A stretch of DNA of 64,000 bases from positions 1-64,000 of the forward strand of contig JASANG010000148.1 of NCBI GenBank assembly GCA_030248215.1, given 5' to 3'. The notes under the pieces are model-generated. The model saw nothing but the letters and a program-made list of their open reading frames with translations. It ran no database searches and was not told where the DNA came from. Below, piece by piece: positions 19,701 to 30,963 of the stretch; the stretch's first letter is position 1; each line of letters begins with the position of its first letter. The stretch comes from Enoplolaimus lenunculus. Taxonomy: Eukaryota; Nematoda; Enoplea; Enoplida; Thoracostomopsidae. The translations under genes and the position numbers were made by a program.

Positions 19701-22700
19701 AAGCCCTGTGCAAAGAACCGCTCCAATGCAAAATCCTAATGGATCAAATCTAACACGTAGACGGACTCAGCTGCTGATAGAGCAATTCCTGGCGATGCAA
19801 ACCGCCCGACGTATATATAATAGCAAAAAAACCTCGCGAGCAAAAAGAGCTCGCGAGTTGAACGGGCGAAAACATAAACGCAATTTTAGTACTAAATCGT
19901 TACAACATTTTGGTTTTGATCCCTGTGTCGGTTGGTCGACGTAGTCAACCCTTTGGATTCGCCAGTGCACGAACCGTAGGCAGTATTTGTCCACGGTTCA
20001 TATCGGCTTCAATGACTTGCCACGCTGGGTCAGACGCGTTTGCAGCCGCTTGATCGCGGAGTAACTGTCCCATGCTCAAATGAATAAATCCTTCGTATCG
20101 TTTGACGATTTGTTTACAGTATTCGGACTTCAAACTGCCAGGAGCACCTGAAAGCAGAAACAAAATTTAAAAGGGATGCTCAAAAAGTTATACGATATTT
20201 CTGTTTAATTTTACTGTAGCTCCTCAAATTATCAGATTTCTTATGATATAATGAAAAAATAAGCATGAATTTCCGCTCTTAATTGCAAAATCACGCTCAT
20301 TGTGCTTTTAGGTAAGTCCTGTTTTTTTGGTGCCGGACTGCTGCACTAGAGTAGACACAGATTTTAGACTATATTTTTTGCTTAGGCTTAAGTTTGCACT
20401 GTTTTGTCGCTTAGGTTTAGGTTTAAAATATTCTTAATCTACAGTTACGGTTTTAAAAGTATAATATAGGACCAAATTGCTAACGATGGTTTTGGATGCA
20501 CTTGTTTGCAAAAATATGGCACGCCACAGAAGTTTCAAAAACGAGAGTTTCTTTTATTTGAAATTTGTTTTCTCTGTGTCGAATACAGTTGGGGTGGTTA
20601 ATGTTACTTTTAGGGCCGCAACTTCAAATTAAGCATATTTCTAAGCCTATGATTAAGCATATTCTGAACGGAGCTTAAGCCTTAGCGTTGTAAAAAGTGT
20701 AAACCGAAAGCCTACGTCTAAACGCTGAATAAAGTGTAAACCAAAGCCTAAACGTTGTAAAAAGTGTAAACCTAAAGCCTAAAACCTAAACGCTGCATAA
20801 AGTGTAAACCAAAGCGTAAGCCTAAGCGAGAAATATAATCTAAAATCAAAACCTTCTCTTGCAGTCTCACCAGAAAACGAGACTGCCCTAAAGTAACATG
20901 AGCCATTGTGAATTCTCTGCTAATACAGTGCGTCACAAACAAACCCGGATGCTATAGCTAAGAGTTTTAAGCTATGATCCGTACACTTTAATATCTACTA
21001 TTTCCTTGTTGAGTTACACAGATTTAAACTTTTGTATCGTTCCAAATGTAAATTACGTACTGAAACATGTACGATATTATTACAAGCAAACACATTCATC
21101 GAATCAAACTGTACTCTGATTACTCCGCTAAACCAAGTACGTAGCCAGTGGATTTAGGAGTTGAAGCCGCGTTGGGAAGCTTGTTGATTAGTGTTATAGG
21201 AACAGTTTTAGTTGGTAACATAGCAGACCCATGTTTGAAATGTTTATAGAACGAAGTTGACCTCTCCTTCCAAAATACTGGCTACGCCCATGTATCAAAC
21301 TTGGATCCAAAACTTCAAAACTTACCAATCACAAGTATATACGGAACCGGATTGCCAGGACCAGGTCCTGTCGCTCGACGAGCCATCCCACCGGCGGCGT
21401 TGCCGACCGCAGCCGTTTCGGAAATATTTTGAACTGCGCCTGATTCTTCTTCAGGTATGGTCGCGCGCGATGAATCTGAAATATAATCAACCAGTCAATT
21501 TGGTACTGCAATGTTTATGTACATTTTGCTCAAATTAGAGCTTTCTCCAGCATAGAGTATACTATGAGCAACTAAACGCAAACAGCGTCGACGAGATAAT
21601 CAGTTTTTAACAACTATTACATACATGCGCGGTACAAAATATCCCTCGTGAATCCAATAATTCGGTGATGGCCTGATGGCAACCGGTAAACGCCTCCTAT
21701 ACGAGAGGTCAGAGTTTGAATCTATGCTTGAAATTAAACATCAGATAAAGCAGAAGAATTCGCGTGAGAAAGGGTTAATTACAAATTTTCCGTTACCATC
21801 TAAACATTAAGTCACAATTATTATCTGGTCATTCACATTTCAAATATTGAAGAAGGCTTCGAATCGAACTTAGGTTCAATTTTAGGATAAACAAAGATGA
21901 TACCTAAATGGACAAAGATGCCCACTGCCGTTTGTGGCCAAAACGCATGCTAGACATTTTTACTAAATGCATACCTGGCACGACAACAGGCGACATAAGA
22001 TTTTTAATTTCTTCAAATATATTATCGTCATCTTGTTCGCCTGGAACCTGAAATTTTAACTTAATGTTTAGGTTTAGCTTAATCCCTACAGGTCCATTAA
22101 ATAATGCGAGCGAGCCTAGCGAACGATAACTTGACTCTTTAATAAGATCCAGTAAACTTTTAACGTACAGCTATTAAAAGTGTATTTTTACATTGTCTCA
22201 ATGAATTGTCGTATTACGGTAGCGTATATAATTATGGGCTTAGCCAGGATTTTGGAACGGGGAGTAATGTCAAAGTAGACGGTTGTTGTGTTAATACCAA
22301 CTGAAAAATACCTAAAACTCCCCCAGAAAAAATCGCAAAACAGGTTTGACCACTAAAATCCCTTTGGCTATGCCGTTGTATCAAATATGCTCCTGAGCGT
22401 GAGCTTACTAAATGTAGCAGCGCTCGATCATCATAATACTTCGCTGCGGGCAACGTTTTGCTTTTAAACTCGTCCATTCGTTTGTTTATTACCGCCGAGC
22501 CGCGTCCTCTTGCTCGCATGTGGTCTCGTAACGAATCTTCGTCGTAATCCAGAATTATCGCCATTTCAACACGGCCGCCCTGAACCACAAATAGTACTGG
22601 CTATCAATATGCCTCTTATTGCTTGAGTTTTTAGAAATTATACCCACCAAACATATATCAAAGCGGTCAAAACCAAAACGAAATATTAAGATGAAACTTA

Positions 22701-25700
22701 AAACCAACAAAACACAACAATTGAAACGAACGCTGGTTTTAGAATGCCTCAGTTAAAAATTGCACATCGAAAACGTCGTAACGTTGTCATTAAACAGAAC
22801 AGAATTTGATGTCGCTTAATAGTTTAAGTAGAATTCGTTTTTACGAGTAAAGATCGCGCTATACTTGTCGTACTGTACGTCCGGTGCCGCTCGTGCGCCA
22901 CGGTGCGATATTGTAGACCGATTTCCCACGAACGACACCGAATGGTGACGTCCGGTGCCGCTCGTGCGTCCCGGTGCGATATTGTAGACTAATTTCCAAC
23001 GCACGACACCGAATGGTGACGTCCGGTGCCGCTTGTCACCGTGTAGCTCGGCGCGTCACCGTCCGTCAAAATTCAGTATCGTGTGTGGGAATTCGTCTAC
23101 GATATCGCAACGTGATGCACGGTGACGGACGGCGTCGGACGTCATCAAAAGTATAGCGCCACTCAAACTTCACACAGCTTGAAAGGTGTGTCACGATTCT
23201 GCCGTTTTATTGAAAACACACTAAAATTATCTAAGAATTAAAAAAAGTTGCTGCATTTAATTTGGTTTTCAATTTTTTTGTACCTCGGCTTCCAAATCTT
23301 TAACCTGTTCTTCAGTACCAGGATACCCTTCGAGTAGAAAACATTTTGCGTTCGGATGCTTGTTCAATTCTTCTTTGATTAATGCCATAGAAACACTTGA
23401 CGGCAACAGTTCTCCTAAAAAGGAGTCTACATGTGCCAGTAAATATCAATGGTTTGTGGGCCTTAGTAAAAAGACAGCAATAAAAGTAGTATCCTGTAAA
23501 CCAGCGAGCTTGAGACCAACCAAATAAGAGCTTACAATATACATTAATAACTTTTTCATTATTTCTTCCACGAATATTTTCTATTTCATCTGATATCTGG
23601 TTTCAAGCTAGGATTCCAAAACCCTACACTTACTGTTGGCAGGGATTTCTATTACCCGCTACACAGAACAGTTTGGCCCTCGAGACCGAGGTGCTCTCAC
23701 GACTTACGGAGGTCATTTTATTAATTATACAAGCAACACCGCTTTGCGTGTTTATTTCGCGTTCACAGTATTTACGTTAAAGTTTCTCATAGTAGTATAC
23801 TTATAACGCGAAAAAGCATTGCGCAATAGTTTTTCGTTTTTTCTTTTGAATATTGGTAAAACATTTTATATCGCTTTCAACCAATTTCTCTCTCGCTATC
23901 ATTATTTATTTTATTCTTCGGTTGCAGTCCAAAGATGTCAAAATTGTTTTTGAATTAAATTTTTAAAAACCATCTTATAAAAGCATAATAACTTTACCTC
24001 TATCATATAACGCCTTTGCGTCTCGCCATTCCGGATATTCGCTTCCGTAGCGTGAAAATGCTCGTTGGACAAGTTCCGGCATCGAAACCGGAATCAGCCC
24101 ATTTCGACGATAGTATTCCGCCACACGAGCACCATGTTTTGTTTTGCCTCCTCCTGGACCTCCTGAAATAAACACACAATAATATTCAACCAGCTGTTCT
24201 GTATTTTCCAAAACGGAAAACACTAAGGATTGGAACTGTTAGTATCGTTTTATTATAATCCGGCCTTTTTAAAAGTTCTTATCCAGACGTTAATTTCAAA
24301 CTTTTTTCACGCTGGAGTTGTGAATTAAGCTGATAACGAGAAACGGTAGCGTGTGTTCCACAATATAAAATTGCTAAAGAACATGTGTTTCGAAAATATA
24401 CACTTCTATTGCGTCTACTAAGTCCATGCTTAAATTTAAAGTAAAATGACCATGTCGCTTTTAAAGGCGTGGGCACATGGCCAAGAGGGGGGTGGTCTAA
24501 CAGAGGGGCTCTCCCCCTGCCTGGAACAAAGTTGGCCTTCCTAGATAATTTCCAACCTCGATTGTAAATGATTGAAAACCCTTGTATGCTCCTACTGAAA
24601 ACTTTTTAGTCCACTCTGCAAAGTGAGCTGGCTACGGGCAAGTAAGGGCGTCTCGTGTTCCGGCGTCATTGCCACAAAATAGGCCGTGGCTTTAGAAAAT
24701 AAATAAAATATGAATCAAAAGTAGAATGTTTCACAAACACAATTTGTTGAAATATTTCCGAAATTTTATACAACAGGAGCAGTAGAGGCCGTATATGCCC
24801 TTGTAAATCTTCGGAGAGCCAACAAAATAGCATTTCTAACAGGTTTTAGAATAGGCTTATGGATCTTAGCGGTCAAAAAATGGTCTTCTATACACAAGGT
24901 TAAACCATCTCAAGGTGAAATCTCTGCTACGCCCTTCAATGTTTCATTGAGAAATATTCCTTTTTATACCAAACATCACAATCAAGGGTTTATCAGGCAT
25001 TGACATGACGTCTGCGTGTCGCAACGGAGTCGATAAGCGTTCTTGAAACTTTTCCGCAGGGGTCTTTGGCCTCGATTTAATTGATGACTTTTTTGAGTCT
25101 CGTTTTGTTGCGTCTGACGATCCAATCCGACCGCTTCCGAGCTGGAGTACATCTGATTCACCGAGGGGAGTCGGAGGTGTCTCGACAAACATATCCCAAG
25201 CGAGCTGAAATTTAATGACAATAAAATTTACGATCATAAGGTTGAATCTTCTCTTTAACTTTAAAGGTGTATTTTCTGTTGCATATTAGCACCTATCCAG
25301 GCCCTTAGCCAGCTCACCTTTATAGAGGGGCTAAAAAATTTTCAGGAGGGGCATACAAGGGTTTTCCTTGTCTTACAAGTGAATATGGAAATTTTCTAGG
25401 TGGGGCCAAAATTTTTCCAGGAGGGGCTGAACCCCCCACTCCCTCCCCTTGGTTACGGACCCGCAGCTATCGCCAGCTAGCGATGAACTGACAAACTTCT
25501 GTAATTTACAGACTTTCATATTGGCACAGAAGTAGAACGAACCAAATGCGCAAAAAGTGCTGAATTTCAAACCTCATCATTCACTGATTCGAATGTTGCA
25601 AGGTCTAAATCCCAGTTGGTGATCGATGTTACCTGTTAGACTGATTGGATAATATTGTAACAGAAATCAGGAGAGTTCATTTCTTATTGGTCCACAAGGC

Positions 25701-26912
25701 CAGTTGAAGGACTTTTTTAAAATATGTACTGTAGAAAATGGAAACACTCATATATATGTGCGCAGTACTTTGGCGTACTTAGGCTTGCACTGCTAAGGTT
25801 TAGGCTTAGGCTTAGGCTTAGGCTTAGGCTTAGGCTTAGGCTTAGGCTTAGGCTTAGGCTTACGCTTAGGCTTAGGCTTAGGCTTAGGCTTAGGCTTACG
25901 CTTAGGCTTAGGCTTAGGCTTAGGCTTTAGGCTTAGGCTTAGGCTTAGGCTTAGGCTTAGGCTTAGGCTTAGGCTTAGGCTTAGGCTTAGGCTTTTAAAT
26001 TTCATGCGTGGGCCACATGGAGGCATGTGACAGATTACGGGGTGCACGGCGCGCATCGTTTTGAAACATTGTTTAATTCTTACCTTTGTATCAGGCTTTC
26101 GTTTCAATTTCCACAACCCGGCGAGCATGAAATCCACCGGATCTTCGGGACGATTGTACATTAGACCCGTCATTAGACTCTGAAAAAACCCAAGTATAAA
26201 ATAAACCGTGACATTCTTACAGGCGTTAACTAAAACAACTACAAACGCTTGAGTTATATTCTTGCAAGGAAAACATTCAACTTTTAAATGCAATACATAT
26301 GAAAATTAATTTCTCCAGCAGCTCAAAGCAGCTTTCTTCGTTGAAGTCAAATTTTAAATTCTCAAAAATCGTTGCGGTCATTACAAAAGAGATCATTTAC
26401 TGATATGCTCGGGAACGGAATATTACTTAAATTTCCATCTGCAGATTTAGTTGCTATTATAGATATTTTTTCACAAAAAATTGCTCAGTTTAAACTTTTA
26501 AACACATCGAACTAAATTTAACCTGCAGCTAAATTTACGTGTTTCAAAAACACTACGACGAAAGCTCTGAAAATAGCAAATTTTACGATTTTTAATACTC
26601 ACTTTTAAATTTAGCAATTATACACTCTATCAATCTAAATTTCAAACAAACTTCGGCCAACGTTACTTTTAGGGCCGTATCAGTAGATAAAGCGTGTTCC
26701 TAAGCCTAAAGCCTAAGACTAAGCGTTGCAAAAATGTATTCCTAAACCTAAGCCTAAGCAGAAAATGAAGTCTAAAATCTAAGCGTGCTCTTTTACAGAC
26801 CAACAAAGAAACCGACACGGTCCGAACTAGTAACATGGGCCCAAACCTCGAACAGCGTGGGAATATCTTTGTCGTTTAAATATCGACGCGCTTCGTCGGC
26901 TGCGTTTCCCAT
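16639..26912 (-). CDS. AK5: adenylate kinase 5-like gene, 11 to 12 exons
   Basis: The predicted product transfers phosphate between ATP and AMP in the cytosol. Exons run on minus from 26912 to 17708 or 17726; all eleven join in phase with GT..AG introns and give about 532-538 aa, against roughly 560 for vertebrate AK5. Residues 1-54 match the AK5 N-terminal helical region (IPTLFE, then GLMYNRPEDPVDF). Kinase domain 1 has a P-loop GGPGGGK at 133-139. Domain 2 has GAPGSLK at 363-369, EGFPR at 453-457 and RNDD at 498-501. Domain 1 lacks the usual FPR arginine (EGYPG, 216-220) and the R-x-D-D lid motif, so it may be weak or inactive. The last exon is uncertain. Introns carry many MITEs and a TTAGGC array. 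Confidence 0.9.
17492..17664. mobile_element. MITE family T1 with TTAGGC core
   Basis: Inverted ends of about 22 bp (GGCCCATGTATAGAACAGGG and its reverse complement) flank CCTAAG repeats. It sits in the intron after AK5 exon 11. Confidence 0.8.
17726..17917 (-). CDS. AK5: AK5-like exon 11 (lid of domain 2)
   Basis: It encodes INPVDLVLLIDCTEGFCVKT and GVRNDDNADAIKARIAAF, with the catalytic lid R and D-D pair present. Two donors are possible: 17724-17725, or a stronger GTAAGA that ends the exon at 17708 and adds VRCKPV. Confidence 0.9.
18110..18239. mobile_element. MITE family T5 (diverged copy)
   Basis: It shares AGCCAGCT, AAGGGGCATACAAG and GGCCAAAATTCTTCCAG with the family at 25299-25463, 29979-30141 and 43313-43473. 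Confidence 0.55.
18707..18976. mobile_element. TTAA-flanked element with tRNA-like core (family T4)
   Basis: TTAA followed by CCCTTTCTCACATGA at one end is mirrored by GTGAGAAGGGGTTAA at the other. The middle, read on minus, contains tRNA-like A- and B-box sequences (TAGCTGAGTGGTGATGG and GTTCGAATC). Confidence 0.8.
19055..19194 (-). CDS. AK5: AK5-like exon 10, acceptor supplied by a MITE end
   Basis: It encodes DLFVKHLQK and WGFVVEGFPRDLEQSKEFED. The exon begins with the TA target dinucleotide of a TA-flanked MITE whose terminal ATACAG is the acceptor. Confidence 0.9.
19195..19589. mobile_element. TA-flanked MITE family T3, adjoining an AK5 exon
   Basis: Its end CTGTATTGACCC is preceded by TA at 19193-19194 and its body matches the copies at 50792 and 58190. 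The far end is lost around 19589. Confidence 0.8.
19971..20147 (-). CDS. AK5: AK5-like exon 9 (second P-loop)
   Basis: It encodes APGSLKSEYC, HLSMGQLLRDQ and RGQILPTV. The last P-loop Gly of GxPGSGK is Leu here. The donor GTGCAC was chosen because it alone restores the family's PTVLDL junction in phase. Confidence 0.88.
20600..20901. mobile_element. MITE family T2 with TTAGGC-type core
   Basis: Ends ATGTTACTTTTAGGGCCG and CTGCCCTAAAGTAACAT flank repeated CCTAAGC/CCTAAACG units. Confidence 0.75.
21326..21475 (-). CDS. AK5: AK5-like exon 8 (interdomain linker)
   Basis: An acidic then Gly/Ala-rich linker ending in NPVPYILVI, the first strand of kinase domain 2. The donor splits the next P-loop Gly codon. 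Confidence 0.88.
21975..22047 (-). CDS. AK5: AK5-like exon 7
   Basis: A short exon encoding VPGEQDDDNIFEEIKNLMSP, the C-terminal helix of kinase domain 1, between TTTCAG and GTATGC. Confidence 0.85.
22409..22579 (-). CDS. AK5: AK5-like exon 6
   Basis: 57 codons covering the lid region of domain 1 (LRDHMRARGRGSAVINKRM). The usual R-x-D-D is absent. Confidence 0.9.
22857..23161. mobile_element. foldback element with 71-bp tandem units (family T6)
   Basis: Ends GCGCTATACTT and AAGTATAGCGCC are inverted. ACGTCCGGTGCCGCT starts at 22877, 22948 and 23019, an exact 71-bp spacing. Related GC-rich hairpins lie near 39691-39800 and 52488-52610. Confidence 0.65.
23284..23414 (-). CDS. AK5: AK5-like exon 5
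   Basis: It encodes ELLPSSVSMALIKEEL followed by FLLEGYPGTEEQ. The position of the usual DGFPR motif reads EGYPG, without the AMP-contacting arginine. Confidence 0.9.
23998..24162 (-). CDS. AK5: AK5-like exon 4 (first P-loop)
   Basis: It encodes GPGGGKTKHGARVAEYY and the AMP-side helix (IPVSMPELV), and ends at ALYDRG. Confidence 0.92.
24970..25204 (-). CDS. AK5: AK5-like exon 3
   Basis: It begins LAWDMFVETP, equivalent to the KWDTFV of vertebrate AK5. A Ser/Lys-rich variable linker follows, and it ends at PLIVMF just before the first P-loop. The donor splits the first P-loop Gly codon. Confidence 0.9.
25299..25463. mobile_element. MITE family T5
   Basis: Ends GGCCCTTAGCCAGCTCACC and GGTTACGGACC are imperfect inverted repeats around AGGAGGGGCATACAAGGG. 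Confidence 0.65.
25799..25994. repeat. interstitial telomere-type array (TTAGGC)n
   Basis: About 32 nearly uninterrupted TTAGGC units in the intron between AK5 exons 3 and 2, with a few TTACGC variants. TTAGGC is the nematode telomere repeat. The Leu/Arg and Lys/Pro frames it creates are not genes. Confidence 0.95.
26084..26179 (-). CDS. AK5: AK5-like exon 2
   Basis: Exactly 32 codons in phase 0, containing GLMYNRPEDPVDFMLAGLWK, the most recognisable AK5 N-terminal signature. It lies between TTTTTTCAG and GTAAGAA. Confidence 0.92.
26660..26838. mobile_element. MITE family T2 with TTAGGC core
   Basis: It runs from CGTTACTTTTAGGGCCG to TAGTAACATGGG and begins only a few bases inside AK5 intron 1. 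Confidence 0.7.
26847..26912 (-). CDS. AK5: AK5-like exon 1 (start codon)
   Basis: It encodes 22 residues from MGNAADEARRYL to IPTLFE, matching the start of AK5 proteins, where a short N-terminus precedes IPQLFE. The donor is GTTTGG. A TTAGGC-cored MITE ends only ~7 nt into intron 1. Confidence 0.85.
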
Positions 26913-29900
26913 GGTGTATTTGATCGCAAATTCTTTAAATATTTAAATATTTTAACTTCAAAGTATATAAAAGTCAAACATAGAGTATTTATTTAATCCA
27001 AAAATAAATTGCATTTATTGGTCTGTCATTTAAGAGGTTGTAGCCATACAGCAGACAGTCAGAAATTTTACAATTTTTAAGCTCATTTTCAGCACATTTT
27101 TTTGATATTTTAAGATTGGTTAGTTGCGCCGAACGGGTAAAATTTTTTTAATTCCTTCTGGTCCAATTTGAGGATGCATGTCTCATCGCTCTGGATCCGC
27201 CGCTGTCCAAAGCTGCAAATAGCAATATTTCACGTTGACCGTACGCTGCATGCAGTAACATTGCCAACGATTTACACGCAATGAATACTCGAAACTACTA
27301 AAACCGCTGTTTCACCACTCTCGGTAACAATCTTTTATGAAACAAAACACTTTAGTATTTATTATAATTGAATTTCCGATTTATAATATTCAGTAAAATC
27401 GATATAAATTAAAGTTTGCTAAATAAATATGCTCGTCCAAAAAAACAAGCTCAAGGCTCTTCGAAGAACAAAAGCAAAAAGACAGTATATGTCTAGAGTT
27501 GCTTGTAGTGCAATTTAGATTAATATCAAAAATAGTTACCATAGCAACGTGAAGCCCTTCGCCGTACCAGCCTTAAGAAACAAAACCTGTTGTTTTGAAT
27601 GAAGCCGACTTTAAGCTAAACGCATTTTCTGAACTATGAAATATAAACGGTAAGCAGAAGCATGCGTATCAAGGGAATGCCCCTAAGAAATTTCCAAAAA
27701 TACAAGCAAATGGCAGATAGCCGTGGGCTTTACAAAACGCAAGCATGGAATTGAGCTTAAAAACATTTTCCCGATCGGTACGCTTGCACGCAAAGTACTT
27801 TTAAATAAAGTTATGTCTTAATTTAGGCTTCGCCTTTAACGCTAAGCATGTATACTTACATTCTGTTGTAGGTTATATCTGAATATTCGATTGGTGGTAA
27901 ATTCTTGAATTCCTACACTGTACGAAAATGAGTGCCATAATATGCATAACTCGTCATGATTAGCAAACCCCGCGGTAACATTCTACGAAGCCAAAGCTAG
28001 GACTCCCGTAGCTCCTATAGGAAGTACACGCTCTGTTGACTAAACTAAGGTTTAGACGCATTCGTAAAAATTTGACCAATCCTAATCATTTCAGTTTGTT
28101 ACACGCTGTCCAATCACGAACTGTGTAGCAGGACGCAGTTGTCATAATTAAATTTAAACGTTGGATTAACTTGGCATCATGAAAAGGGCTTCGATAAGCG
28201 GTCCGAGGGCCTCCAAAAACATCACACGGCCGCAGTGAACTGTAAGGGCACCTGAGCCAAGGGCATCGAAGCCTCGGTGGATCGTATTAGGTGGCCTTTG
28301 AGGTAGTCTTGAGAAAAGGGTTTCGGCAGATTTTAAAAAGGCTAAGTCGGGCAATATTTACACTTTCAAAACGGATAAAGATGCTATATCGCACTAGTAT
28401 GAATCCTCAAATAAATTACAGTCAAACGCTTAGTTAAGAGTAAAACTTCAACCAACTAAAAGTTTATTAATTTGAATTAATCAAAGTATAGACCGGAAGT
28501 AACTTCAAACTTATTTCTAAGAACAACAAAACTGAGGTAGATACACATTGTATGCTCCATATTTGGTTCAGTTTGTGTTCGGCACAGTACCTGGTATAAT
28601 CAATGTCTGTGGAAGTCTGTAGTCAACTACGAAGTAGAATATATAATGGCGGAAGAAACTTCACAAGCGATTCGGGCAAGAAGCATTTGCGATGGTATCA
28701 TCCCCTGCCCCCTCAAGGGTTCTTTCCTTAGGGAGGGGCCACACTTAAATTGGCGATTTATTTCAATCGTAAACATGGCATTGGCAAACTGTCAACCGGC
28801 ACAAGGGCATTGGGAACGATAGTAACAATACAAACGCCTTACTCAACCACTTGGACGCGGCCGGTCAAAGCACCTCCCCCGAATTAATCGAAGGCCCCTA
28901 AAATTGTCCTTGTAACTCTTGGTTGCCCAGGCATCTGCTGTTGGCATAATTCTTGTTCTGGAACCATTCCAAACGAAGAGTTTTGTTCAACGACTGCAAA
29001 CAGAGTAGCGATTACTGATGAGTGGACATTTCCCTTTCAATTGAAGATCTAAAGCTTTGATCGCTCTTAATACGAAATATGTGTCAATTTATTGATTTTA
29101 TAATAAATTGTCAAAAATACCATATACGCGTACATATGACATCAGGCTCAGAGGATAGATTTTTCAGCTTCACGAGCGGTGGTCGCATTGGTTATCTTTA
29201 CAGTTTACAGTTACCGTTTAACTGCACCTTGCCATTCACAGAGAGCGTGCGGTTGAGGACAAAGCTACAAACAAACGGATTTGTATAAAGCAGACCTGGA
29301 TATCTCGCATGAAGGTTTCGGCAGATTGTATAGGGCCCTCTTGTGGGCTAACACGGCGAGGGTTTACAAATGGCCCTGGTAAGGAACCATAATAACGAAA
29401 TGTTAAACATGAATTACTCTCTTGGCTGCTGCTGCCAGGCGTTCGGGTTCGCCTTCAGGTTGAGATGAATATGCCGCAGCGCAGGAAACATGAATCTTAT
29501 AAACGAACAAAGAAGGGCTGTGGAGTTGAAAACTACAATGTGTGGCATTTCTACGAAACGTATACGCTTGTTCGGCTCATACAAGCTTTAGGGTCGTCCC
29601 GTTTTCTACTACAGCGCCAAAACCACAGTTATACACTTCGTTAGAATGTTTTGCTGTTCCAGCAAAAGCTGCTTAGTGGACAGTTAAAGGCACGATTCGT
29701 CTCGTCCTGCAACTCCTACAATTTTTTTAACCCTTTCTAGCAAAGTGAGCTGGCTACGGTCCTGATGGTTTGAAGCAGGCTGGGAAACCTAATTCCAGAG
29801 GTAGAGTGGTTCAGAAGGACTACGTTGAACTCGCCAACAGATGTGTTTATTATTACTTTGAGTAAAGTCAAAGCAATTATTCACTGATTGATTTGACAAA

Positions 29901-29978
29901 ATTGTGTGTTTTGTTGAGAAAATACATAGGAAAAGAAATCATAGCTGGCGCTGAATATTAACCATCGGCCACTAAACA

Positions 29979-30141
29979 GTCCCGTAGCCAGCTCACCTTG
30001 CTAGCAGCGGGAATAACAATTTTTCATGAGGGGCATACAAGTGTTTTTGATGGCTTACAAGCACGTTTAAAATTCTTATAGCGAGGCCAAAGTTCTTCCA
30101 AGGGGCAGAGCTTCCTCTCGACGCCATCTGGCTACGGGACC
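29979..30141. mobile_element. MITE family T5 with clear inverted ends
   Basis: GTCCCGTAGCCAG at one end and CTGGCTACGGGAC at the other are exact inverted repeats. Confidence 0.8.
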
Positions 30142-30823
30142 GCTACTAAACTTTTCAGCTGGTCAATCCGAGCACTTTTAAATCCAGGCATAAACGTTCC
30201 ATACAACTATATCAAAGAAATGCTTGTGGTTACCATGACAACGAAACACAACCACGGATAAATAAGCAACAATATATGACTATTACAGTATTTTTTGATA
30301 ACACCTTGCTCGATTTAGCGGTCTTCTGATTCACAGGTAAGGAGAATGTTGGCGGGGGGTGGGGCGTTACAATAACGTTAATCGATGAGTTGACGTGGGT
30401 CGAATTGAATATCTAGTGCTGGCTGCTAAAATACTATAGCGGCAAGCACGAAGGAACAGTGGTGTGGTGGATGCAAAAAACTTTATGATGGGGGATATGT
30501 TACTTGAAGGGTGGCCCCCGTTTTACACGGGGCTATAAATAATAAAGCAGGCTTTGACGGCCTATGCATGGAATATGGACTTCCCTAGCATATTTCATGC
30601 ATGTAACTTATTTTATAGATCTCGACGCCCTGACTTCAGCGGGGCTATTTTTAAAGCTGCAGGGCCTTACAGTCCATCAAATTTTAACTTTTTACTATAT
30701 AAAACGTATACAACCGTCTCCCAAATTTGTGCAACGAATAAATCTGGTAAAGCTTATATTTTATATACTTCCTCTTCAACTCAGTGCGTGTCAGCGCCAT
30801 ACATTCGAGGATCATAATTTTTG

Positions 30824-30963
30824 AACCTAAGATAATTTTGCCATAAAAATGGTACCATTGAACTCAGCTCGTTGAGGTCTATAGGAAAGGCTTTTTAACC
30901 TTAAATAATTTTGCCATAAAAAGGTACTATTGAACTCAGCTCGTTGAGGTCTATAGGAAAGGC
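30824..30963. repeat. 67-bp tandem duplication
   Basis: TTGAACTCAGCTCGTTGAGG and its flanks occur twice, ending at 30891 and 30963, with small differences. Confidence 0.8.

Noticed and set aside
19666-19944. 92-aa plus-strand frame
   Set aside because: Intronic sequence within the AK5-like gene on the opposite strand, with no splice or domain support.
22857-23161. CRISPR-like regular spacing
   Set aside because: The 71-bp units are contiguous repeats with no unique spacers, in a eukaryotic context.
25724-26293. Leu/Arg and Lys/Pro repeat proteins
   Set aside because: Direct translations of the TTAGGC array; the real coding part here is only AK5 exon 2.
28166-30824. Several 60- to 90-aa frames in the AK5-ShKT intergenic region
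   Set aside because: Short, without flanking splice signals, domains or repetition elsewhere; consistent with chance.
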